Made by a program: the position numbers and the translations under genes | Notes under the pieces: model-generated | Databases searched by the model: none | The model's input: the letters and a program-made list of their open reading frames with translations, nothing else | Told to the model about the DNA's origin: nothing | NCBI GenBank assembly: GCA_014904985.1 | Contig: MU128935.1 | Span: 143,495-207,494, forward strand | Direction: 5' to 3' | Source of the DNA: Hydnum rufescens UP504 | Taxonomy: Eukaryota > Basidiomycota > Agaricomycetes > Cantharellales > Hydnaceae | DNA length: 64,000 bases | Shown: positions 55,359-64,000 of the stretch, piece after piece | How positions within the stretch are numbered: the first letter of the stretch is position 1 | Layout: each line of letters starts with the position of its first letter

Positions 55359-57851
55359 ACGGGCGAGTCCCGACACTGTGCGACGTAATACTTTCGTACT
55401 GATCATAGTGTTTGGGATCCACAGGCAGCCCCTCAGCCACCCCTCTGTGAACAATGCCACAACACCAGTTACAGATGCCGAGCGCGGGATTCAACCGCCT
55501 GGCCCTGCGTGGGTTTGGGCTCTGTCTCCAGAGGGGCTGCTACGGAAGACCGGAGGTGAATCAAAGGCAAGAGATCTGAGGGAGTGTTCTAGTGACTGCT
55601 GTAATCCCCCCTCCCGTCTTATAAAGTCGAGTGGTTTTTTCTTTTATATAAAGGTGGGAGTGAGCCGGATTCCCGTCCCCCTGGTGGATCGCCAGAGAAG
55701 TAGTATGTAACCGGGGCGGCCCTGATTCAGTGAGGATGGATCACCAAGGTCCCTGGGATTGGAAACATTGAATGCAAGAATGGGGTGTCGGTGGCCTTCT
55801 GTGGCCCAACGACGATTGAAGTTAGTCTTCATTTCCAGGAGCCTGGTGCACTCATTCTATATAGGGCCAGGAAATTTGACCCCAGCTTGTGGGAAAGGAT
55901 ACCCGAAGGTTACAGCTCCCGGGTCTGCATCGATATTTTGCCGCTCAGGGCGAACCCTCAGCAGTCTCAATATCCACAGCGTGAGTACATACGATAGTGC
56001 CTTGGAGAAAAAGTCGAGTATCGGTTACAGGGTCGACGTATTAGAGGGACAATCGGAGCCCAACACATACAGTTACTCAAAGATCACCTGTACCCAAAAA
56101 CTCAAATCGGCAACTTGCAGGAGGTGATGGAGGAGGAATTGGAGCGATTTCTGGGCATAAATAGATAAATAAGTGGAAGCAAGACCTCGATGAAGGATCC
56201 CTTTGAGCTTTATGGCTAGGGGGTGAGATCTGATCCAAGCCCAAAGTCTGGCTCAAAATACAGGAAGTAATAATCGCCCCAGAAGGAGGTTTTCATATCC
56301 CTAGGCTGTTTCTACTGGTTTATCACTTCTCTGTTAACGGCACCTCTGTCCTCTGTATAGATTGATAATAGTAGGGAATCCTTGGCCAGAATAAGTTGGT
56401 TGGTAACATATTATCAGCCTGTTGTGAATCCACCATATCCAGCAGGTGCTTCCGGACCATCAAGGGCTTCTGGACCATACGCGTTAGGCAGTTTTGACCC
56501 CCACTTACACACTGTACCCCTTGGATGGCCTGCGGCAAAAGTTGCATCCCAGGTGGCCATCCGCCCCCGACAGGTCCGCCCCGTGCGGCCATACCCTACC
56601 TGAATCTACAACCCTGTTAACCCCAGAAAGGAACTCATTTCGCTAAGTTATACCCCTGCAGTTGCGTCTACAGTTACCTGGTTGAGATTCGGCGCCTCCC
56701 GGCAACCTAATGTGGGATAGACTCTTCAGCCTGGCACCGCCGGCGCATTCATATTTGAAAAATATGACTAACTTGAGGAGGTCTAGGGAATTAATTTTCA
56801 CTGCCAGCTCATGGGCAATTGTTCCCAGAAAAATCCGAACGCCACACGGAGAGAAAGTCTCAACTGTAGCGACTCATACGAACACTCGAAAATATCTTCC
56901 CAGCCTCTGCCCTCATCGACCAATTTTGGAGAACCGCTCAGTTCTTTGGTGTGAGACAAAGCAAACTGTTTTGGTACAAGGAAACTTCCCAGCCTTCGAA
57001 ACTGCCGTGCAGGCAGGTTCTCGGAAACAGGACCAGAGGCAGAGCTCCAACCTATTATACTTCTGTTGTAGATTATCTATTATGGTGAGGGAATAACAGG
57101 GAATATGGTTGTAACATAACATAATATGCTATAATAGTACGCGAAAAAAAGACTCCGCGAACCACGGATCAGAGGGGTCACGGTCCTGGTTCATCATGAT
57201 GTTACTTCAAATTCTTCAACGACCTTGCGGAGAGTCGATTGCACCGTAGAGTATTAAAAAGCCACTGACACCGAAAAGGTGAAGCTGGACTAGTGAATAA
57301 CAAATACAATAATGTCAAATACGCCGTTCGTTGGGTCAATCTACTGTTACTGTAATTACTGACTGCCTTAACGTAACGCATAACAATGCGACTGTAATGG
57401 GCTAGTAGGTTGGGGTCCTGAAAACAGATGTCCTCTCGATACAACCCAGTTGATTAAAAGCGTATGATAGTCTAACAAGTTCTTACATTTTCTCGTACCC
57501 CCATTTCTGCCTGATTTCCATGTTATCCCTCCCGGTGACCACATGCGGAAGTAGGTGTCTCTCCAACTCTGAGGTTTTCTGACTTATTCTTTTATTTATG
57601 TGATCCTTCAAGACCTCTTAAAGTTTCTCCCAAGGGAGTTCGCGAATCAAAATAACGCACAGAGCTCCCATATCAGATTGTACTCGTCGGGGGCGGCACT
57701 TGCCGTGCCCATTAACCGCCAGTTGGTGGCCCGCCGCCCTCGTCAGCCCACGTCTAACACTGTTGGGTATGGCACAAGCCTATCGATCTCCCGCCCCAAG
57801 CAAAGTGGGTCCGTCCACCTCGCTTCCCATATACCCCAGACCACATCGTAA
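55359..57851. other. Long stretch without recognisable gene
   Basis: Many short frames occur, the longest 148 codons at 55264-55710 overlapping the velvet 3' end. None shows a motif, repeated sequence or splice logic. The A/T-rich part 57080-57480 looks intergenic. The frame 57600-57851 might contain the 5' exon of MED19 but could not be linked. Confidence 0.4.
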
Positions 57852-58761
57852 CTACATTCGTTCTGTCGTCTCGCCGCGTACTCTCTGAGCAATGAGAGAT
57901 CTTCCGTAGCTCCCCGCTCAAATCCTGCGCTTCATTTGAACAGCACTCAGGATCTGCTAGGACGCTTGCGTGTTTCCCAATGCTACGAAGTGCATGTCCT
58001 CCCGTTCGTGCGACCTGCCGGTGATGCACCGCCCGAGCCTAATAAAGGCAAGGGAAAGGAGGTCGTTCCTTCCCCGACTCAATCAGCACGGCCATCCAGC
58101 AGTCGGATTCCGCATGGTCTCAAAGGATTTTTGAATGATCTCCCAGGTACCGTTCGATACGACTTCTGTTGAGCGCTCGCACACAAAGGCTAGAGAACTT
58201 GGCCGTCCTCTTAGGGAAAACCTCCACTAAAAAAGGCCCCTCAATTGTCGAACTTATGATGGTCCCCCCGAAACAACGCGCAGATATAGCTTCGTTCGAT
58301 GCAAGAACTTTGGAACACTTCCGCCTCCCAGAAGGGCAGCTCTTGTACCGAAATCCCTCTGCACTGGACCCAGACCACGAAGTCAAGAAGAAACGAAAGG
58401 TAGTGGCCTGCAGCCTCTCTTTCACTGCACATCCAAAATCCCTTGACCCCCCACTTACTTTTGTCAGAAGAAGCGACCAGAGGGTGGAACGGTTGAAAGT
58501 CAGCTTCCCGGGGGCGCCCTATCCGGACCTTCTGCATCCTCACCCGTACCTCCTACTATCCCCACGATTTCAGACGCCACCCGTCTAGGCAATAGTCCGC
58601 ACGGAAATGGCCCAGGGTCGAATCCCCGGGTTCGAAGGGATTGGGACCAGGAGCATCCAGGGAATACACTGCTTTCAGCAGCACGACCTCCCAAAAAACG
58701 AAAATTGGTGTGTCGTCAGCCCACCCTTTCGGCTCGTCGGGCACTTAATGCATATTTGTGA
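57852..58761 (+). CDS. MED19: Mediator complex subunit MED19, 5' end unresolved
   Basis: MED19 sits in the Mediator head and middle and relays activators to RNA polymerase II. Seen: LNSTQDLLGRLRVSQCYEVH, PFVRPAG, the basic NKGKGKEV linker, PHGLKGFLNDLPG, then after an intron KTSTKKGPSIVELMMVPPKQ and FDARTLEHFRLPEGQL, and HEVKKKRK before the next intron. The last exon runs from AAGCGACCAGAG (about 58473) to the stop at 58759-58761, with a Pro/Ser-rich segment and a basic end (RPPKKRKLVC). Phases match at both introns. No ATG is present in frame between 57852 and 57936, so the start is in an upstream exon I could not place. Confidence 0.75.
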
Positions 58762-59928
58762 TGTACAGGAACCGCCGTTACAACAGCCAACACCGCACGG
58801 AATCGCCTAACCTACTCCCTATGGACCAGAGTCCTCCGCGTTCTGCCATCGGTGCCTCCTGAACTCGTCTCGGCCTTACTAGCGGAAGGCAACGGCACTG
58901 GCAGAAGACGGTGCGGCATATTAGGCAGAGCGCCAGGGGAATATTTGCTGGCCTTGAACGTGCTGGCGGGGGGTTCTTCTGGTGCTAGATGAGGGGTGGT
59001 CCTATTCATCGCCAAGTTCAATGTATAATACTCATGAATGACATTCGATCCGAGGGTTTCGGCTGCATTGTAGTTGGCGATAAGGATGCACACTTGAATT
59101 TGCGGGGTAATATTACACATAATGAACGGTATATGATAGCCCATATATTGGCCTCAGCCCACCGAGGGCGGCACCCTAAGCCTATCAGGTAGGCTGCTTG
59201 CAACTCTACACCACACACGCACGCCCCATGAATAATTTGTGGGAAAATTAGGAAGTGGGTGTTGAGGAGGGGGGAAGATGCACGGAATGATTATAAGAAG
59301 GGATCGTTTTACTTGTCAGATGGGCGCCCTTAACATCTCGATTATGCTACTTCGATATAGAGTTACTTTGCTCTCGTCAATGACCTCGTTAATGACCTGG
59401 GCTACTGTGTTGCAAGAGCACTCGCAGCTTCCGAATCGCCCACTGCAATCTATTCTGTTGAATGAATGGATGCATTAACCACCAGATGGTACATCTCAAC
59501 AGCAACAGATAAATCGCATCAGGCCAAATCCATCGACGACAAGTAACGGGAGCCCCAGGCTGCCGCGAAGAAGATGAGCAAACCCCTCCCCCAAAGTTGC
59601 TTGTTCGCAGGCTCGCAGGCATGTGTGTGTGTGTTAGGTACGCTCTCAGGACTCGCCGGAGTCTCACACACGCCGCTGCACCAGTGACTACATAACTTCC
59701 GCAGAGGTTACCCTGATCCCATCACGACGACCATTATAAAGGAAGTCCCGCCGACCGGCGAGCGGGAGGACGTAAAAGCAGGGAGTTTGACTTTCGGAAG
59801 ACTCCAGGAGATATCATGCGGCTTGCCGCAGAATCTGCAGCATCGTGCTGGATAGAGGGAAGAAGGGGGGGAGGGGGGGGAGAACAGGTGAGGGTCCCGG
59901 ACGTAATTAGGCATGTGTGTAAAGACGC
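58762..59928. other. Stretch without recognisable gene
   Basis: A minus-strand frame at 58812-59144 (110 codons) has no recognised motif. A G-rich low-complexity run lies at about 59862-59880. Confidence 0.4.
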
Positions 59929-60517
59929 CTACTCGTTATCCCAGTCCATGAGCGCGAAGATCCAGTCTTTCACAATTACATATCCGTGATCCCGATAAAC
60001 CGCCCCAACGTATGCCGCAAATAGAGTCGCTTTGGCCTCCGTTGAAAGCCGTGAGGATTTATGTGTACTTTTTGAGTATTGGAGGCGGGGGGTGAGGGCG
60101 TGTTCGTCGGCGAAGGCGGCCAAGAGTGGGTCATTCACTCGTTCCGCGTGGCGTGTCTGTAGTGATAAATCAAGAATTGTTCTTCAACGACCCATAGGAG
60201 AAAAATGAGCGCTGCGTCTGTTGCGTACCATTAATTCGGTGTTGTTTAGGCCTGGGTCAGCATCAATGAGCCACTCGGTGACGCAAGTACCTGAGGCATC
60301 GGTCACGATGAGCGTCCCGTCCACGTCAAGAAACGAGGAATTGACAGCGAAAAACGAACGTACCAATAATTCTGTGGCCGAGGGCGGCAATGACCCGATT
60401 ACCGTTGGGGAGACTACTATGGGTGAAGACCATATCCCACAGCCTGCGGGTCTTGAGCTGCGGCAGTTCTGGAAGGGGTAACTCAGACCGGCTGTAGACT
60501 TCGTACACGGCAGACAT
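59929..60517 (-). CDS. RNase III-fold protein without catalytic residues, copy 1
   Basis: Three exons (60517-60364, 60290-60229, 60156-59929) give 147 residues with clean phases. Seen: TRRLWDMVFTHSSLPNGN, then VIAALGHRIIGTCVTEWLID where active enzymes have N-E-R-L-E-F-L-G-D, and KATLFAAYVGAVYRDHGY where they have A-D-x-F-E-A-x-I-G-A. The acidic metal ligands are replaced by Arg, Ala and His in the first motif and Thr and Ala in the second. It therefore probably binds RNA or dimerises without cutting, like the RNase III-fold ribosomal proteins mL44 and mL57. No mitochondrial presequence is evident. Paralogue of 62859-63410. Confidence 0.75.
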
Positions 60518-62138
60518 GGTTCAGGCTTAAGCTCGAGTCAAGATGGCTCAGCGGGCTGAATATAAGGGCCCAGTTGCGAGAGACGCTATTTAAAACGTGG
60601 TGAGAGCATTGTGCCATGGAGGCGTCCTTGAGGCCAGCTGTTTTATGCCGTTTTGTAACTAAGATGCGAGATCACGGAAACGTTTAGATCATTCTGGTCC
60701 TTCTGAGATGCCCTCGCGTGTAATAAGATCTTGGAGCCGACAGAGGGAATCGTCTAGCGCAGTTGAGTGGAATATATTGCGGCATCCGCCGGATTGAAAT
60801 ATCAGGGTACTACGGCGTTCTAAGAGGGAAGGAAATTTCCAAAGAGGGATGGTCTACGATATCAAGTCCTCCCAGTGCTTATGGTCCAATGGACAATGCT
60901 CCAGTGGCTGATTATCGAGTCTTCTAGGGGATTCCGTGGTGGATTGTGTAGAGATAACATGTGAATTGAGGTTTGTTGGTGGCAACGTAATGGATAATAA
61001 TGCAGCGACTTCCTCTCTTAAATGCTATGGCGACCCTGAGTACAATTGGGATTCACGGCGCTGGTTGAAGCGAGCTATCTGATGTGTGGCAGAGAATGAA
61101 GAGCGATGGGTAACAAGACCACGCAAAAGCAGACGTTCAACCCCACGGATCAAAGGGACACACTGACTTGGGATCTGACTGAAACAGATAATATTCCAGA
61201 GGCGAATTGAATAGGGGGGCTCTTCATATTGGATTCTAACAGCCAGAGCAGCCGTCACACGGCATACATAGACAAGTAGAATCGTGCGGCTTTGAATGAT
61301 GAGACTAAAATCGTGGAGAGTTGGTCAGTGATCCATCTAATAAGCTGCAGTGAACATCGCCTCAAAAGACCGCAACCTATGTTCCGAGGTAACCGGTGAC
61401 GTACTTTCAATAGGATCACAAATCCCAAAACATATTGATGTTGACGTTGACGTGAATGAGCAGGGGCCATCCATGGAATACTCTTGGGATCTCTTAGGAT
61501 TCCAGGACCTCAGGATATGGCATGAGAAACAGCTTGATATAGAAGTCCAGAACGGCTCGTGATGCGGAGTGTTATCGAGGAAGTCCAGGGAACGACCTGC
61601 ACCAGATTTATGAGATGAAGATCATATGTGATGGCACGTTGCGTGAGAATACAGGTGAATGTAAGTCTTGTAAACAGCGTAACAGCGTAACAGCGGCACA
61701 GCGGCACAGCGGTCGAAAGGATAAAATTGAACACCTTTGATCGCGGAGGATTGGACAGGCAATCACAGCAGATACGAGGGCTCCATGTCGAGGCCCCATG
61801 ACGACAGGAAGGATGTTGACAAGATCGGCAAGCCTGGACCGAGTCTGGACCACGCAGGGATCTTCTTGTCGTCCTCGTGTTGCCGGCTGTACCTGAGAGG
61901 TACCTGAGAGATATTCCAAAGATATACCAAGGGCGCCTCAGGGGGATGCCCATTCGATGAGCACTGGGAATCGCAGGCCCCACGGATCAGGCACCCTGCA
62001 CCAGACGTAGAAAGCTCCCAGAATATAAATGCCGGCGAAAGCAGTCTACATCCGGCAGTTCCCGAGCATTGGTGCCACACTGCCAAATACAGGTGCCACT
62101 TCCTTTCAGCCTACGTTATCCTTGTTCTCCACTAATGC
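60518..62138. other. Stretch without recognisable gene
   Basis: Only short frames, the longest 157 codons on the minus strand at 61510-61983, none with a motif. Contains the small tandem repeat at 61675-61712. Confidence 0.4.
61675..61712. repeat. Short tandem repeat of ACAGCG(T/G)(A/C)
   Basis: Four to five copies of an 8-9 base unit, ACAGCGTA then ACAGCGGC, in a row. Typical microsatellite-like slippage DNA. Confidence 0.6.
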
Positions 62139-62805
62139 TGCTTCCTCAGGCGCACCGCGCTGTGCTTCGCCGTTCAATTGCTTTGTGCGTGGCTGTGGCT
62201 TGTGAATCCTATGAATGGAGTTTCACACACGTCTTCTTCCCAAGCTCCACTCCAGCCGCTGAACGTTCCTCACACTATCAGCTGCATTTCGCTATCTATT
62301 GATTTTCAGAGCATCTTGTGACTATCTCTTATCCCACATTCCTTATCGCAATTCAACGCCAAAACTCTATACGACCTGCACGAGCGCAACGGGCTTCTCG
62401 ATCACCCAGACGTGGAGCCCCATGCCCTTCCTACATCCCTGATAGGAGAGCTTTACGCCACACCGATTCAGTTGGTTTCTTTGCTCCCGGCCGACCCCTC
62501 ACTCCCACCCAACTAGCAGCGATTGCGACCGCACTGTGTGATAATCCTTTCGTGTTCTATTTCCGCCATAATTGTGCGATACGTGGTACATGGACGTGCA
62601 TACGGTCTTAGCAATCTTTCTAACAGTTAGAACCTGTACAAAAACGCGCATAATATCTGAGAAAGTGGTGCGGGGGACCTATATCCAACGCAGCATTCCT
62701 GTCCAATTCGTCAATTCGGGGTCGGAAAGCATCATTCGGCTGCCCTCAGTGACCGCAAGTGACATCGAGCGACGCAAGGCGGCGGCGGCAACTGCGCATC
62801 GATAG
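62139..62805 (+). CDS. Hypothetical protein, weakly supported
   Basis: I do not recognise this. Two frames look partly coding: NAKTLYDLHERNGLLDHPD through YATPIQLVSLLPADP in one, and LTPTQLAAIATALCDNPFVF in another, joined by a probable indel near 62508. A third piece ends LPSVTASDIERRKAAA at 62805. No start or splice pattern could be fixed. Confidence 0.25.
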
Positions 62806-62858
62806 CTATCAATCTCTCTGCAGGCTCTGAAGCATGGTGCTTGATGAAGAAGACATCG

Positions 62859-63410
62859 TCAGCATTCAAGCGGTTTCGAGCCAGTGAACAACGCAAGAAG
62901 ACCGCACAGATTGTCCCAATCCATCAGAGCAAATATCCAATCCTTGGTAACTTCGTACCCGTGGTCCTTATGAACCGCGCCTATATACGCCAAAAAAACC
63001 GTCCCCACATCCTTGAAACTGAGCTGCTTGGCAGCGGGGTATAATTTGGCGTATTGCAGAAGGGGCGGCAGGGCGTACACGTCCCCGAACGCTGACAACA
63101 GTGGGGGATTTATACGTTCTTTGCTACGCAACTGGCCAGAGATACGTGTCATTGTCGGACTCTTTGGTACGCATTCCCAAGCCGAACACACCTGGAGTTC
63201 TTCGTGCGTCAAGCCGGGATCAGCATCTATGAGCCACTCAGCCACACACGCCGACAGGATTCCCTCGCCTAGGAGAGCTAATACTGCATTACTGTTCGGC
63301 AGGCTCTCGTGGGTGAACAGTTCGTCCCAGAGGCGCATTGTCTTGATTCGAGGAAGCTCGGGAAGCGGGTAGTTTGAGTGTTCATACGCAGTGTACACAG
63401 CAGAGGTCAT
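62859..63410 (-). CDS. RNase III-fold protein without catalytic residues, copy 2
   Basis: A paralogue of the gene at 59929-60517. ATG 63410 gives MTSAVYTAYEHSNYPLPELP, matching the start of copy 1. The first RNase III motif reads NSNAVLALLGEGILSACVAE (catalytic Glu to Ala, Asp to Glu) and the second VGTVFLAYIGAVHKDHGY (Asp to Thr, Glu to Leu). A 60-base segment with GT..AG ends between EELQ and LRSKER is absent from copy 1. Although it is in frame, it is probably an intron. The intron that splits copy 1 after RIIG is missing here. The C-terminus is about 15 residues longer (NLCGLLALFTGSKPLEC). About 170 residues when spliced. Confidence 0.75.
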   Translation of the reverse strand: MTSAVYTAYEHSNYPLPELPRIKTMRLWDELFTHESLPNSNAVLALLGEGILSACVAEWLIDADPGLTHEELQVCSAWECVPKSPTMTRISGQLRSKERINPPLLSAFGDVYALPPLLQYAKLYPAAKQLSFKDVGTVFLAYIGAVHKDHGYEVTKDWIFALMDWDNLCGLLALFTGSKPLEC

Positions 63411-64000
63411 GGTGGGGTACATCAAGATCGCGATTCTGAGTCGTTTTGAGTGATGAATACATATATGAGCAGAGGTACTGGGAGCTACACGAGGCAGATC
63501 GCGGTGCGGTTCAGGCGCTCACAAAGCAAGGCCTGATTTTCGGATATATCCAAACCTTGCCTCCTCACAAGACCGCCCAAGGAACATCCGAAGAAAAGCC
63601 TTCCGAACTTCGCGCCACTGTTTCTCATCTCCGGGACGTTCGTTATAAAAAACAACGCATTTATGCCATAGTAGCGGAAATGCCTCGAGCAAAGGTCCAT
63701 GTCGGATGCAGAGGGCCGCAAAGCAAGGTCCTAGGACTTGATCCCTGCGACTGGGTCAAGATCTCTTTGTTCCTCGTATATGATTCACGCTGAACAAGCA
63801 ATCATGCGCAGCATTTACCAATGAACGCATTTTGGTAAAATCAATGAGGTGATATTGCCTGACCCAAAACATACGGCATCCACCAACTTCCCCAGAAGGA
63901 ATCATCCAATACCACCGTACGTACAGCAGAACAGGGGGCCGACATCCCACCCAGGGATGGCGGCCCTTCAACGATACTAAATCCATAAAATACGGCAAAG
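63411..64000. other. Right end of window, no gene identified
   Basis: A plus-strand frame (63446-63793) and a minus-strand frame (63756-63998) are open but without motifs or proper ATG starts. The first lies divergent to the RNase III-like gene and could share its promoter region. Confidence 0.35.

Noticed and set aside
58812..59144. Minus-strand frame of 110 codons as a gene
   Set aside because: No start, no splice partner and no motif; it lies in the 3' flank of MED19.
61675..61712. Possible CRISPR-like array of short repeats
   Set aside because: Units are 8-9 bases and contiguous without spacers, and the DNA is eukaryotic; this is a simple tandem repeat.

Overview
The window reads as nuclear DNA of a filamentous basidiomycete, probably Agaricomycotina. 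The genes are dense, sit on both strands, and are cut by many introns of about 45-70 bases with GT..AG ends. Several gene models include very short exons (16 and 23 bases). I cannot name the species.

Layout. 1-2900: the 3' part of a decayed tyrosine-recombinase (DIRS/Ngaro-type) retrotransposon. 3.5-21 kb: a housekeeping block. It holds an adenosine-deaminase-like (ADAL) gene divergent from an SR-cyclophilin, a ZIM17-type mitochondrial zinc protein convergent with monothiol glutaredoxin GRX5, a small unknown gene, a Sec14/CRAL-TRIO lipid-transfer protein, RNA polymerase subunit RPB5, another unknown gene, a 12-exon 6-phosphofructokinase (805 aa) and a MINDY-type deubiquitinase ending in a CaaX box. 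21.2-30.9 kb: one gene for a protein of roughly 3000 residues, acidic and Pro/Ser/Glu/Val-rich, with tandem degenerate repeats and its own C-terminal CaaX box (CVIM). 31-38.7 kb: a NOP15/NIFK-type RRM protein, two unknown genes and an MFS transporter.

38.9-54.4 kb is an accessory region made of tandem duplications. The repeating unit, read on the minus strand, is: membrane-protein remnant, isochorismatase-like domain running into an amidase, a conserved upstream module, and a small secreted eight-cysteine protein. Four secreted-protein copies (three intact), three isochorismatase/amidase copies (one well preserved), five copies of the upstream module and degenerate copia-like fragments are visible.

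54.5-64 kb: a compact velvet-domain regulator, Mediator subunit MED19, and two paralogous RNase III-fold proteins that have lost all catalytic acids, separated by stretches with no convincing genes.

Sequence quality. Several conserved genes (ADAL, cyclophilin, GRX5, SEC14, RPB5, the giant repeat gene) can be read end to end only by allowing 1-2 base indels, some of them in homopolymers, while PFK, MINDY, the MFS gene, velvet and RNase III copy 1 splice cleanly. This pattern fits uncorrected assembly indels better than pseudogenes. Exon positions were worked out by eye from phase, splice sites and remembered family motifs; no alignment was run.
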